A stretch of DNA of 64,000 nucleotides, taken from assembly GCF_003382285.1 (NCBI RefSeq), contig NZ_QTJR01000003.1, positions 282,251 to 346,250 of the forward strand, read 5' to 3'. Made by a program: the position numbers and the translations under genes. Shown here one piece after another: positions 53,076 through 62,310 of this stretch (its first letter is position 1; each line of letters opens with the position of its first letter). Source of the DNA: Lysobacter soli. Lineage in GTDB: Bacteria; Pseudomonadota; Gammaproteobacteria; Xanthomonadales; Xanthomonadaceae. The notes beneath the pieces are model-generated. The model was not told the DNA's origin, searched no databases, and saw only the letters and a list, made by a program, of their open reading frames with translations.

Positions 53076-54314
53076 GTGAGCCTGACGACCTCGTTCCCGA
53101 AGTCCGACATCCGCGTCCTGCTGCTGGAAGGCGTCGCGCCGACCGCCGTGGAAAGCTTCCGCAACGCCGGCTATTCGAACATCCAGCTCTACGACAAATC
53201 GCTGCCGGCCGAGCTGCTGCAACAGGAGATCGCGCAGGCGCACATCGTCGGCATCCGCTCGCGCACGCAGCTGACCGCCGAAGTGCTGTCGCACGCGCGC
53301 CGGCTGATGGCGATCGGCGCGTTCTGCATCGGCACCAACCAGATCGACCTGGACGAAGCCGAGCTGGCCGGCATCCCGGTCTTCAACGCGCCCTACTCCA
53401 ACACGCGCAGCGTCGCCGAACTCGTCGTGGCCGAGGCGATCATGCTGATGCGCGGCATCCCGCAGAAGAGCGCGCAATGCCATCGCGGCGGGTGGTCGAA
53501 GTCGGCCGCCGGCAGCCATGAAGTGCGCGGCAAGACGCTGGGCATCGTCGGCTACGGGCACATCGGCACGCAGGTCGGCGTGATCGCCGAGGCGCTGGGC
53601 ATGCAGGTGATCTTCCACGACATCGAAACCAAGCTCGCACTCGGCAACGCGCGCATGGCGCTGGGCCTGGACGACCTCCTCGAACGCAGCGACATCGTCA
53701 CGCTTCACGTGCCGGAAACCCCGGCGACGCAGGGCATGTTCGGCGCGGCGCAGGTCGGGAAGATGAAGCCCGGCGCGCACCTGATCAACGCCTCGCGCGG
53801 CACGGTGGTGGACATCGACGCGCTCGCCGGCGCTCTTGCTTCCGGCGCGATCGGCGGCGCCGCCATCGACGTGTTCCCGGTGGAACCGCAGGGCAACGCC
53901 GATCCGTTCGTCTCGCCGCTGATCGGGCTGGACAACGTGATCCTGACGCCGCACATCGGCGGCAGCACGCTGGAAGCGCAGGAAAACATCGGCCTGGAAG
54001 TGGCGGCCAAGCTGATCCGCTACAGCGACAACGGTTCGACGCTGTCGGCGGTGAACTTCCCCGAAGTGACGCTACCCGAGCACACCGGCAGCACGCGCCT
54101 GCTGCACATCCATCGCAACGTGCCGGGCGTGCTGTCGCAGGTGAACGACGTCTTCTCGCGACTGGGCGTGAACATCGACGGCCAGTTCCTTCGCACGCAT
54201 CCGAAGGTCGGCTACGTCGTGATCGACGTTACCGCGACGCAGGAACAGGCGGCGCAGGTACGCGAGGAACTGGCGCGCATCCCGGGCACGCTGCGGACGC
54301 GCGTTCTTTATTGA
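53076..54314 (+). CDS. serA: D-3-phosphoglycerate dehydrogenase
   Basis: 412 residues. Rossmann motif GYGHIGTQVG, active-site Arg/Glu/His of the D-hydroxyacid dehydrogenase family (SRGTVVDIDAL; HIGGSTLEAQ), and a C-terminal ACT domain (about 335-412; HRNVPGVLSQVNDVF, with NIDGQFL) that senses serine. First step of serine synthesis; E. coli-type enzymes also reduce 2-oxoglutarate to D-2-hydroxyglutarate. Start is GTG at 53076 (VSLTTSFPKSDIRVLLLEG); family alignment supports it, though no strong ribosome site is seen. Confidence 0.94.
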   Translation: MSLTTSFPKSDIRVLLLEGVAPTAVESFRNAGYSNIQLYDKSLPAELLQQEIAQAHIVGIRSRTQLTAEVLSHARRLMAIGAFCIGTNQIDLDEAELAGIPVFNAPYSNTRSVAELVVAEAIMLMRGIPQKSAQCHRGGWSKSAAGSHEVRGKTLGIVGYGHIGTQVGVIAEALGMQVIFHDIETKLALGNARMALGLDDLLERSDIVTLHVPETPATQGMFGAAQVGKMKPGAHLINASRGTVVDIDALAGALASGAIGGAAIDVFPVEPQGNADPFVSPLIGLDNVILTPHIGGSTLEAQENIGLEVAAKLIRYSDNGSTLSAVNFPEVTLPEHTGSTRLLHIHRNVPGVLSQVNDVFSRLGVNIDGQFLRTHPKVGYVVIDVTATQEQAAQVREELARIPGTLRTRVLY

Positions 54315-54360
54315 TCGTCTTGGGCATCCGCCGGCTTGCTAGCGGCGGCGATCGGCTCTA

Positions 54361-54396
54361 GCCCTCTCCCACCGGGAGAGGGTTGGGGTGAGGGGC
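54361..54396. repeat. CCCTCTCCC dyad module
   Basis: GCCCTCTCCCACCGGGAGAG then GGTTGGGGTGAGGGGC, 46 bases after serA; may double as its terminator-like stem. The 54397-54491 stretch shows no gene. Confidence 0.8.
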
Positions 54397-54491
54397 AACG
54401 AAGCGACAGCGTGACCGCTCGTTAAGCAGCGCCATCCTGCCCTCGGGTGCGTTTCGTTTACCGGCCAAAAGGATCGCAGGGGTGCGTGGCA

Positions 54492-55058
54492 TCAGGGCGA
54501 CCGCGCCTTCCACTTCCCCGCCATCCGCCGCATCGACTCGTCGCTGCCCGGATCGGCCAGCACCGCATCGATCGGCCGCCACGCCAGGTCGTGCGATTCC
54601 TCGCTGACGACGTAATCCTCGCTGCCTTCGGCATGCACCACGTAACGCACGTCCCAGTGCCAGTGGCCGGGGACGTCGCCGCGCTCGGGGATCCAGTGCC
54701 GGTCCAGATCGAAGATCTCCGGCTCCACGCGCAGGTCGGTCAGACCCGACTCCTCTTCCGCTTCACGTAGCGCCACGTTCGCGAGATTGCGATCGCCGTC
54801 GGCATGGCCGCCCAGCTGCAGCCAGCGTTCGAGCTTGCGGTGGTGCGTGAGCAGCACGCGCGTGCCGCTGCGATCGACCAGCCACGACGACGCGGTGAAG
54901 TGGCCTTCCAGGTGGATGCGCTCGAACACCGTCGGGGCCTCGTCGAGGAACGCCGCGAACGAACGCGCCACCTCCGCTTCATCCGGCCAGCGACGCGCAT
55001 AGGACGCGAGCGCGTCGTGCAGCGAAACGTCCTGCGATGGCGAGGCGGAAGTGTTCAA
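54492..55058 (-). CDS. NUDIX hydrolase
   Basis: About 188 residues. The Nudix box reads GGHADGDRNLANVALREAEE then ESGL, so the core REAEEESG is intact (metal-binding Glu residues) while the Glu usually five residues after the first Gly is replaced, as in the GGHADGD subfamily. Hydrolyses a nucleoside diphosphate derivative of unknown identity. No ATG fits the domain start; TTG at 55058 (LNTSASPSQDV) is the best guess and has no clear ribosome site, so the N-terminus is uncertain. Confidence 0.78.
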   Translation of the reverse strand: MNTSASPSQDVSLHDALASYARRWPDEAEVARSFAAFLDEAPTVFERIHLEGHFTASSWLVDRSGTRVLLTHHRKLERWLQLGGHADGDRNLANVALREAEEESGLTDLRVEPEIFDLDRHWIPERGDVPGHWHWDVRYVVHAEGSEDYVVSEESHDLAWRPIDAVLADPGSDESMRRMAGKWKARSP

Positions 55059-55240
55059 GGACGAAGCCTGTGCGTCGGGCGCGCCAGTGTACTTCGACGT
55101 CGTTGCAGCGCTCGCGGCATCTGCCAATTCCGGCTTGCATGTCAACGCAACCCTCAGCTGACGATTTTCGGAATCGTCCGATGCAAGCGCGCGTCGGCGG
55201 TCGGCAACGTCTGTGGCGTTCCTCAACGCAAGAAGGCCAC

Positions 55241-56248
55241 ATGGCAGCATCCCGTTCCAAGTTGCACCGCACGCCGTCGGCGCGCGCATTCACCACCGCC
55301 GCCAGTCTGGCGCTGGGCCTGTTCGCGGCATCGCATGCGCATGCCGACACCGGCGTCTCCGCCGAGCCCGACGTGCGCTTCACCGGCCCGCTCGCCACCG
55401 GCGGCCCGCCGCTGCCGAAGGGGCTGGCCAACGTCGAGCCGTACCTCATCAACACACAGGTCCACGGCTTCTACGACGAACACGGCAACCGCCATCACGC
55501 CGACGGCGTGCCGGATGGCTGGGCGCTCGTCGTCCCGGTGGGCTACGGCCTGACCGATCGCGTCGGCGTCGGCGCCACGTTCTCCGTGGTCGACGCGTCC
55601 ACGCCGTCGGGCGGCCGCACGTGGGAGTTCGGCGATACCAGCGTGTCGGCGTCGTACCTGCTCGCCAGCAGCGATCGGAACAACTCGTCGCTGACCGCCG
55701 CGATCAAGCAGAACCTCACCACGGGCCAGGCCGACCAGCTCGGCCGCCACGGCCTCGCCGAAGCCACGGGGAGCGGCGCGCCGACCACCCAGCTGTCGCT
55801 CGGCGGACAGGCCTACTTCCTCGCCGACAGGAACCTGCGCGGCCGCTTCAACGTCGGCTGGCGCATGCCGGGCGCGCACGCCTCGCTCGACGGCGACAGC
55901 GCTTACGGCACGCCGGACGGCTTCCGCGGTCGCGCCGAACTGCATGCGGCGTCGCAGGCCAGCATCGGCCTGGAATACAGCTTCAACCCCGAATGGGTCG
56001 TGGCGACGGACGTCATCTACGAACAGGACCGCGGTGCTCACGTGCGCGGCACGGTCACCTCCTCGGCGGGCGAGCGCTCCGTGTACGACACCGAACTGCC
56101 GTCGTCGTGGCGCCTGTCGGTCGCACCTGCGGTGGAATACAACTTCACCGATCGCATCGGCCTCATCGCCGGCGCGCAGGTCTCGCTGGATGGTCGCAAC
56201 GCGGCGGCGATCTTCGCTCCGCAGGTGGCCGTCAACATGGTGTTCTGA
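55241..56248 (+). CDS. Outer-membrane beta-barrel protein (phenol-degradation MetA-like transporter fold)
   Basis: 335 residues. Signal peptide ending AHAD near residue 36, then alternating amphipathic strands with GYGLTDRVGVGATFS and SIGLEYSFNPEWVVATDV and a terminal Phe typical of outer-membrane barrels. The pattern resembles the MetA-pathway-of-phenol-degradation outer-membrane family. Might be a small-molecule channel; no substrate can be assigned. ATG at 55241, preceded by AGAAGG. Divergent from the NUDIX gene with a 182-base gap. Confidence 0.75.
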   Translation: MAASRSKLHRTPSARAFTTAASLALGLFAASHAHADTGVSAEPDVRFTGPLATGGPPLPKGLANVEPYLINTQVHGFYDEHGNRHHADGVPDGWALVVPVGYGLTDRVGVGATFSVVDASTPSGGRTWEFGDTSVSASYLLASSDRNNSSLTAAIKQNLTTGQADQLGRHGLAEATGSGAPTTQLSLGGQAYFLADRNLRGRFNVGWRMPGAHASLDGDSAYGTPDGFRGRAELHAASQASIGLEYSFNPEWVVATDVIYEQDRGAHVRGTVTSSAGERSVYDTELPSSWRLSVAPAVEYNFTDRIGLIAGAQVSLDGRNAAAIFAPQVAVNMVF

Positions 56249-56425
56249 TGGACCCGGCGCCCTCGCGACACCGTGGCGCGAGGGCGCCTCGCAAGGTGGT
56301 TCCAACCGTGACCTCGCGCGCTTGCCGGTGCTTTCCCGCGTGGGTTATGGTGGCCCGCCCCCCACGGCCATACGCTCCATCGCCCGCCTGAACGGGCGCA
56401 GATCTTCCATTCCCAGGGGAATTCG

Positions 56426-57898
56426 ATGTTCAAGAACCTGTTCCTCACCAAGCCGGTCGAGCCTGCCGGGCACGTCGACGCCGGTGAGCCCGTAGAAGGC
56501 AGCCTCCAGGGCGAGGCGACCCTCAAACGTTCGCTCACCGCAACGCAACTGGTCATGCTGGGCATCGGCGCCGTGATCGGCGCGGGTATCTTCGTCCTCT
56601 CCGGCCATGCCGCCGCCGAACACGCCGGCCCGGCCATCGTGATCAGCTTCATCATCGCCGGCTTCGCCTGCGCGCTCGCGGGCCTGTGCTATGCGGAGTT
56701 CGCGGCGATGCTCCCGGTCTCGGGCAGCGCCTACTCCTATTCCTACGCCACGCTGGGCGAGTTCGTCGCCTGGTTCATCGGCTGGAACCTGGTGCTCGAA
56801 TACATGTTCGCCGCGTCCACGGTCGCGGTGGGCTGGTCGGGCTACCTCAACAGCTTCCTCGGCTCGTTCAACATGGCCCTGCCGGCCTCGCTGGCCGCGG
56901 CGCCGCTCAACGTGGTGGAAGGCTCGATCGTCTACACGGGCGGCCTGATCAACCTGCCGGCGGTGTTCATCGTCGCCGCGCTCAGCGGCCTGTGCTACGT
57001 GGGCATCACGCAGTCGGCGATCGTGAACTCGGTCATCGTGGCCATCAAGGTCATCGTGATCGTGATGTTCGTCGCGTTCGCCGCGCAGTACGTCAACCCG
57101 GACAACTGGGTGCCCTTCGTCCCCGAGAACCAGGGACCGGGTCGCTACGGCATCGACGGCATCATCCGCGGCGCCTCGGTGGTGTTCTTCGCGTACATCG
57201 GCTTCGATGCGGTCTCCACCGCCGCCGGTGAAGCCAAGAACCCGCAGCGCGACATGCCCATCGGCATCCTCGGCTCGCTGGTCATCTGCACGATCATCTA
57301 CATCATCGTGGCGCTGGTGCTGACGGGCCTGCTGCCCTACCCGCAGCTGAGCACCCCGAAGCCGGTCGCCACGGCGTTGGAAGCCTATCCGTCGCTGCTC
57401 TGGCTCAAGCACGTCGTCGAACTCGGCGCGATCGCCGGCCTGAGCTCGGTGATCCTGGTCATGCTGATGGGCCAGCCGCGCATCTTCTATTCGATGGCGA
57501 AGGACGGCCTGCTGCCGAAGGTCTTCGCGAAGGTGCACCCGAAGTTCCAGACGCCGTACATGGGCACGATCTACGTCGGCGTGTTCGCCTGCCTGCTGGC
57601 CGGCTTCCTGCCGATCGGCCTGCTCGGCGAGCTGGTGTCGATGGGTACGCTGCTCGCGTTCGCCACCGTGTCGATCGGCGTGCTGGTGCTGCGCAAGAGC
57701 CGCCCGGACCTGCCGCGTCCGTTCCGCGTCCCCGCCGCCGCGATCATCTGCCCGCTCGGCGCCGCGGCGTGCCTCTACCTGTTCTGGAAGCCGTTCTCCG
57801 AGCATTGGCCGCTGATGACCGGCTGGACCGTCATCGGCCTGCTGATCTACTTCTTCTACGGCTACCGCAACAGCAAGGTGCGCCAGGCGGCGCGCTGA
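56426..57898 (+). CDS. APC-superfamily amino acid permease (cationic amino acid transporter-like), copy 1
   Basis: 490 residues with 12 or so transmembrane helices. The substrate-binding unwound helix 1 reads GIGAVIGAGIFVLSG and helix 6 has FFAYIGFDAVSTAAGE, both APC/CAT hallmarks. Helix 2-3 region PVSGSAYSYSYATLGE is also typical. Imports a cationic or branched-chain amino acid, exact substrate unknown. Preceded by a short hydrophilic N-terminus. Followed by a strong terminator and a paralogue. Confidence 0.9.
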   Translation: MFKNLFLTKPVEPAGHVDAGEPVEGSLQGEATLKRSLTATQLVMLGIGAVIGAGIFVLSGHAAAEHAGPAIVISFIIAGFACALAGLCYAEFAAMLPVSGSAYSYSYATLGEFVAWFIGWNLVLEYMFAASTVAVGWSGYLNSFLGSFNMALPASLAAAPLNVVEGSIVYTGGLINLPAVFIVAALSGLCYVGITQSAIVNSVIVAIKVIVIVMFVAFAAQYVNPDNWVPFVPENQGPGRYGIDGIIRGASVVFFAYIGFDAVSTAAGEAKNPQRDMPIGILGSLVICTIIYIIVALVLTGLLPYPQLSTPKPVATALEAYPSLLWLKHVVELGAIAGLSSVILVMLMGQPRIFYSMAKDGLLPKVFAKVHPKFQTPYMGTIYVGVFACLLAGFLPIGLLGELVSMGTLLAFATVSIGVLVLRKSRPDLPRPFRVPAAAIICPLGAAACLYLFWKPFSEHWPLMTGWTVIGLLIYFFYGYRNSKVRQAAR

Positions 57899-57912
57899 TC
57901 CCTGATGCGACT

Positions 57913-57943
57913 ACGAGGCCGGCGGCATTCCCGCCGGCCTCGT
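57913..57943 (+). terminator. Strong intrinsic terminator between the two permease genes
   Basis: Thirteen-base stem ACGAGGCCGGCGG / CCGCCGGCCTCGT with a CATTC loop, 15 bases after the first permease stop, with a TCCTTTC tract after. Confidence 0.88.
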
Positions 57944-57998
57944 TCCTTTCGGCTCCACATTCGGCCGGCCATCGCGTGTGCCGGCTTCGGGAATCACG

Positions 57999-59426
57999 AT
58001 GTTCCGACAACTCTGGGCGACCAAGCATCCCCACGCCGCTCATTCCGATGCCGAAGGCCTGAGCCTTCACCGCACGCTCGGCCCGTGGGGCCTGACCGCG
58101 CTGGGCATCGGCGCCGTCATCGGCGGCGGCATCTTCGTCATCACCGGCCAGGCCGCGGCGAACCACGCCGGCCCGGCGATCATGCTGTCCTTCGTCCTCG
58201 CGGCGATCTGCTGCACCTTCTGCGCGCTGGCCTACGCCGAATTCGCGTCGATGGTCCCGGTCTCCGGCAGCGCCTACACCTACACCTACGCGACGCTGGG
58301 CGAACTGGCTGCGTGGTTCATCGGATGGATGCTCGTACTCGAATACGGCGTCTCGGCCTCGGCGGTTGCGGTGAGCTGGACCGGTTACTTCCTGAGCCTG
58401 CTGCAACACTTCGACATCACCTTGCCGAGGGAGCTGGTCAGTGCGCCACTCGACGCACAACTGCGTCCCACCGGCTCGATCGCGAACCTTCCCGCGGCCG
58501 CCATCGTGCTGCTGCTGACATGGCTCTGCTACGTCGGCATCCGCAAGTCGTCGGCGATGAACATGGCGATGGTGGTGCTCAAGACGGGCCTGATCCTGCT
58601 GGTGATCTTCGTCGGCTGGAAATACGTGAACCCCGACTACTGGCATCCCTTCATTCCCGAGAACGAAGGCCCCGGCAAGTACGGCTGGGAAGGCGTGCTG
58701 CGCGGCGCCTCGATGGTGTTCTTCGCCTACATCGGTTTCGAGGCCGTGTCCGTCGCCGCGCAGGAATCGCACAAGCCGCAGCGCGACCTGCCCATCGGCA
58801 TGCTCGCCTCGCTCGCGATCTGCACGGTGCTGTACATCGCGATGGCCGCGGTCATGACCGGCCTGGTGCCGTTCAACCTGCTCGGCACCGATGAACCGGT
58901 CGTCACCGCCGTCGCGGCGCATCCGGAACTGGGCTGGCTGCGCGTGGTGGTGGAAATCGGCGCGCTGATCGGCCTGTCGTCGGTGGTGCTGGTGATGATC
59001 ATCGGCCAGCCGCGCATCTTCATGATCATCGCGCGCGATGGCCTGCTGCCGCCGGTGTTCACCAAGATCCACCCGGAGTACCGCACGCCGCACATCAACA
59101 CGGTGATCACCGGTATCGGCATCGCGCTGCTCGCCGCGCTGTTCCCGCTCGACGTGCTCGGCGAGCTGACGTCGATGGGCACGCTCATCGCCTTCGCCGC
59201 GGTCTGCGGCGGTGTGCTGATCCTGCGCCGCACCCAGCCGGACCTGCCGCGTCCGTTCCGCATTCCGGCGGCGTGGCTGATCTGCGGCGCCGGCATCCTC
59301 AGTTGCCTGGCGCTGCTGTCGACGATGACCGCGCACAACTGGTTCCTGATGGCCGTATGGACGGGTGTCGGTTTCCTGATCTACTTCCTGTACGGCTACC
59401 GGCACAGCCGCCTGCGTCGCGGCTGA
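57999..59426 (+). CDS. APC-superfamily amino acid permease, copy 2
   Basis: 475 residues, a close paralogue of the permease at 56426: [15 protein letters not shown] in helix 1, [32 protein letters not shown] and the same C-terminal architecture, ending in a charged tail YRHSRLRRG. Probably transports a related amino acid with different specificity. ATG at 57999. Independent transcript because a terminator separates the two genes. Confidence 0.9.
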   Translation: MFRQLWATKHPHAAHSDAEGLSLHRTLGPWGLTALGIGAVIGGGIFVITGQAAANHAGPAIMLSFVLAAICCTFCALAYAEFASMVPVSGSAYTYTYATLGELAAWFIGWMLVLEYGVSASAVAVSWTGYFLSLLQHFDITLPRELVSAPLDAQLRPTGSIANLPAAAIVLLLTWLCYVGIRKSSAMNMAMVVLKTGLILLVIFVGWKYVNPDYWHPFIPENEGPGKYGWEGVLRGASMVFFAYIGFEAVSVAAQESHKPQRDLPIGMLASLAICTVLYIAMAAVMTGLVPFNLLGTDEPVVTAVAAHPELGWLRVVVEIGALIGLSSVVLVMIIGQPRIFMIIARDGLLPPVFTKIHPEYRTPHINTVITGIGIALLAALFPLDVLGELTSMGTLIAFAAVCGGVLILRRTQPDLPRPFRIPAAWLICGAGILSCLALLSTMTAHNWFLMAVWTGVGFLIYFLYGYRHSRLRRG

Positions 59427-59445
59427 CGCAGGACGGGATGCACGC

Positions 59446-59476
59446 ACGAAGGCGCCCATGCGGCGCCTTCGTCGTT
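59446..59476 (+). terminator. Intrinsic terminator after permease 2
   Basis: Eleven-base perfect stem ACGAAGGCGCC / GGCGCCTTCGT with a CATGC loop and a CGTTTCC tract. Confidence 0.82.
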
Positions 59477-59590
59477 TCCGGGCGCGGGAGATCGTCGCGA
59501 GGCGGCATCCGCCGCAGTTTTCCGTGGGCGGCACGCCGGTTTTCCCCTTCCGGAACGGTCCCTTACCGCCCGTCCGCTACACTTGCGGTC

Positions 59591-60229
59591 ATGAACGCCC
59601 CCCTCCCCTACGATCCCCAGCGCCTGGCGCACTGCGCCGGGGAAATCATCGTGAACGTGCGCGAGCTGTCCGCGCTGGGCTGGACGCCGGCGACCAGCAG
59701 CAACTTCTCGCGCCGCATGGACGAGCAGCACGTCGCCATCACGGTCTCCGGCCGCGACAAGGGCAAGCTGACCGAAGCCGACATCATGGTCGTCGACCTC
59801 GACGGCGTACCCGTCGCGACCACCCAAAGGTCCTCCGCCGAGACGCTGCTGCACACGCAGTTGTACAAGCGCTTCCCGGAGATCGGCTGCGTCCTGCACA
59901 CGCATTCGAAGGTCCAGACCGTCGCGTCCAGGCTGTACGCCGGCCCCGGCCACGTGCACCTGGAAGGCTACGAACTCTTGAAAGCCTTCTCCGGCAACAC
60001 CACCCACGAAATCAGCCTCGATCTTCCCGTGCTGCCCAACAGCCAGGACATGAACACGCTGGCCGCGCAGGTCGACTGCCTGCTCGACCGCCGGGCGATG
60101 TGGGGATACCTGATCGACGGCCACGGCCTCTACGCCTGGGGCCGCGACATGCCGGAAGCCCGGCGCCACCTTGAAGCATTCGAATTCCTGCTCGGCTGCG
60201 AGCTTGAACTGAGGAGACTGCAGCGATGA
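59591..60229 (+). CDS. mtnB: Methylthioribulose-1-phosphate dehydratase
   Basis: 212 residues, class II aldolase fold. ATSSNFSRR and GRDKGKL are the conserved opening, VLHTHS supplies two zinc His ligands and DGHGLYAWG the third. Dehydrates methylthioribulose-1-phosphate in methionine salvage. ATG at 59591. Start of an mtnB-mtnD-mtnC operon; the stop overlaps mtnD (ATGA). Confidence 0.93.
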   Translation: MNAPLPYDPQRLAHCAGEIIVNVRELSALGWTPATSSNFSRRMDEQHVAITVSGRDKGKLTEADIMVVDLDGVPVATTQRSSAETLLHTQLYKRFPEIGCVLHTHSKVQTVASRLYAGPGHVHLEGYELLKAFSGNTTHEISLDLPVLPNSQDMNTLAAQVDCLLDRRAMWGYLIDGHGLYAWGRDMPEARRHLEAFEFLLGCELELRRLQR

Positions 60230-60783
60230 GCCGCCTGCGCATCTTTGCCGAGAACGAGCCGTCCAACCCGCGCCTGTCCACGTCCGACCACGCCGAGATG
60301 GCGGTCGAACTGAAGAAGATCGGCGTCGCCTTCGAACAGTGGCAGGCCAACGCTCCGGTTGCGCCGGGCGATGCGCCCGAGAAGATCATGGAGGCTTATC
60401 GGGCCGACATCGATCGCCTCGTTGCACAGCACGGCTTCAAGACCGTCGACGTGGTGAGCATCGCGCCTGACAACCCGCAGCGTGAGGCGATGCGCACCAA
60501 GTTCCTCGACGAACACTTCCACAAGGAAGACGAGGTGCGCTTCTTCGTCGCCGGCTCCGGCCTGTTCACCCTGCACGTGGACGGCGAGGTGTACGAGGTG
60601 AAGTGCGAGCAGGGCGACCTCATCGCCGTGCCCGACAGCACGAAGCACTGGTTCGACATGGGCCCGGAGCCCAGCTTCGTCGCCATCCGCTTCTTCACCG
60701 AGCCGGACGGCTGGGTCGGCCATTTCACCGGCACCGACATCGCCCAGCGTTTCCCGCGCTACGAGAAGGGCCAGGCGGGCTGA
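60226..60783 (+). CDS. mtnD: Acireductone dioxygenase
   Basis: 185 residues, cupin. Metal ligands lie in [12 protein letters not shown] (His, His, Glu of HxHx4E) and in STKHWFDMG (His). Depending on the metal (Fe or Ni), oxidises acireductone to the methionine precursor ketomethylthiobutyrate or off-pathway. Overlaps mtnB by four bases (ATGA), so expression is coupled. Confidence 0.94.
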   Translation: MSRLRIFAENEPSNPRLSTSDHAEMAVELKKIGVAFEQWQANAPVAPGDAPEKIMEAYRADIDRLVAQHGFKTVDVVSIAPDNPQREAMRTKFLDEHFHKEDEVRFFVAGSGLFTLHVDGEVYEVKCEQGDLIAVPDSTKHWFDMGPEPSFVAIRFFTEPDGWVGHFTGTDIAQRFPRYEKGQAG

Positions 60784-60794
60784 CGCCGAGGAAC

Positions 60795-60875
60795 GAGTGG
60801 AGAGGAGTGAGGAGTGAGCTCCGCGTTCGTTCCGCACCTGCCCTGCCGTTCTCACTCCGCACTTCTCCTCACTCA
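60795..60875. repeat. Imperfect inverted repeat between mtnD and mtnC
   Basis: Left arm GAGTGGAGAGGAGTGAGGAG (from 60795) and TGAG; right arm CTCACTCCGCACTTCTCCTC then ACTC, about 24-base arms with about four mismatches around a 32-base loop. Made of GGAGTGA-like tandem units; a different sequence from the efpL repeat but the same style. It lies just before mtnC and may modulate its expression or stability. Confidence 0.6.
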
Positions 60876-60886
60876 CTGCTCGCCTC

Positions 60887-61585
60887 ATGACCATCCGCGC
60901 GATCCTCACCGACATCGAAGGCACCACCAGCAGCATCTCGTTCGTGAAGGACGTGCTGTTCCCGTACGCGCGCCGCGCCCTGCCCCGCTTCGTCGCCGCG
61001 CGCGGCAAGGAACCGGGCGTGCGCAAGTGGCTCGACGCGGTGGCGACCGAGAACGGCGGCATCTGCCAGGACGAGGTGATCGTGGAAGTGCTGCAGGGCT
61101 GGATCGACGAGGACCGCAAGCACACCGCGCTGAAGGCACTGCAGGGCATGATCTGGGCCGACGGCTACCGCAACGTCGATTTCACCGCCCACATCTACCC
61201 CGATGCGGCGAAGTCGCTGCAGGATTGGCACGCGGCCGGCTTGCCGCTGTACGTGTATTCCTCCGGCAGCGTGCCGGCGCAGCGCCTGTTCTTCGGCCAC
61301 AGCGACGCGGGCGACCTGACGCCGCTGTTCTCCGGCTGGTACGACACCGAGATGGGCGGCAAGCGCGACGCGCAGAGCTATCGCAACATCGTCGAGTCCA
61401 TCGGCATCCCGGCGCCGGAGATCCTGTTCCTCTCCGACGTGGTCGAGGAACTCGACGCCGCGCGTGAGGCCGGATTGCAGACCGTGCTCATCGACCGTCT
61501 GGACGACTACCCAACGCCCCGCACGGGCGACGCGACGCATGGGCATGCGCGCGTGGAGACGTTCGCAGACGTTTCGGTGAGCTGA
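60887..61585 (+). CDS. mtnC: Enolase-phosphatase E1
   Basis: 232 residues of the HAD superfamily. The nucleophile motif DIEGTTSS (Asp9), SSGS motif (about 127-130) and [12 protein letters not shown] (motif IV acid) identify MtnC. Enolises and dephosphorylates 2,3-diketomethylthiopentyl-1-phosphate to acireductone, the substrate of MtnD next to it. Unlike the mtnB-mtnD overlap it is 103 bases away behind an inverted repeat. The remaining salvage genes mtnA and mtnP are not in the window. Confidence 0.93.
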   Translation: MTIRAILTDIEGTTSSISFVKDVLFPYARRALPRFVAARGKEPGVRKWLDAVATENGGICQDEVIVEVLQGWIDEDRKHTALKALQGMIWADGYRNVDFTAHIYPDAAKSLQDWHAAGLPLYVYSSGSVPAQRLFFGHSDAGDLTPLFSGWYDTEMGGKRDAQSYRNIVESIGIPAPEILFLSDVVEELDAAREAGLQTVLIDRLDDYPTPRTGDATHGHARVETFADVSVS

Positions 61586-61682
61586 CCCGCTCGTCGTTCC
61601 CACCTGCCGTCATTCCGCGATGGCAGGACTGCAACGACTTTCACGCGCCCGTTATGCGTGAAGGCTGCAAGGGAATCAAAAT

Positions 61683-61707
61683 GGATTCCAGCTTTCGCTG
61701 GAATGAC
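61683..61707. repeat. GGATTCCAGC hairpin module
   Basis: GGATTCCAGC/TTTC/GCTGGAATGAC module alone between mtnC and the YdeI-like gene, with the preceding AAAAT as in the other copies. Confidence 0.8.
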
Positions 61708-61720
61708 GAGGACGATGCAG

Positions 61721-62305
61721 TCACCCGTGGATCTTCTCGCCACGCAGCAGCATCGCGACGAACTTCTCCACGCGTGCCGCCTTCGTTTCCGGCCTCTTCG
61801 CCGTGTGCACACGCCAGCAGAACGCGTAGCGGTTGGTACGATCCAACGCTTCGAACGCCTTGCGCGCCTTCGCGTTCTTCGCCAGCGCGGCGGCGAATTC
61901 AGGCGGCACATCCATGACGCTCGCCGACTGGTACGCCGCATCCCAGCGGCCATCTGCCTTCGCCACTTCGACCTCACGGAGCCCAGCCGGCCGCATGCGC
62001 CCGGCGTCGACGAGCTTTTCGACACGCGCGATGTTGAGCTTGGACCAGAGGCTCTTCGCCTTGCGTGGCGTGAAGCGCTGCAGGAAATACTGCGCATCGC
62101 AGCTGCGCTTGAGGCCGTCGATCCAGCCGTGGCACAGCGCCACGTCGAGCGCCTCCGAATAGCTCACCGACGTCGCGCCGGTGTCCTTCTTCGCGATCTT
62201 CAGCCACACGCCCGGCGCGTCGCCATGCGCGGCGAGCCACGTTTCCCACGCCGCTTCGGTCTTGAACAGCTTGATCGGCAGATCCGTCGGCAGCGGCGTG
62301 GTCAT
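61721..62305 (-). CDS. YdeI/OmpD-associated family protein
   Basis: 194 residues. N-terminal DUF1801-like/YdeI core (WETWLAAH, then ARKGSEALDVALCHGWIDG-type segment here read as SYSEALDVALCHGWIDG) and a helical C-terminal half with SLWSKLNIARVEKL, SVMDVPPEFAAAL, characteristic of the YdeI/OmpD-associated family. Some relatives were linked to antimicrobial peptide or bacteriocin tolerance; the function here is unknown. Start at 62305; the next gene's stop is only 5 bases upstream, so both may share a promoter. Confidence 0.82.
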   Translation of the reverse strand: MTTPLPTDLPIKLFKTEAAWETWLAAHGDAPGVWLKIAKKDTGATSVSYSEALDVALCHGWIDGLKRSCDAQYFLQRFTPRKAKSLWSKLNIARVEKLVDAGRMRPAGLREVEVAKADGRWDAAYQSASVMDVPPEFAAALAKNAKARKAFEALDRTNRYAFCWRVHTAKRPETKAARVEKFVAMLLRGEKIHG

Positions 62306-62310
62306 CGCTC

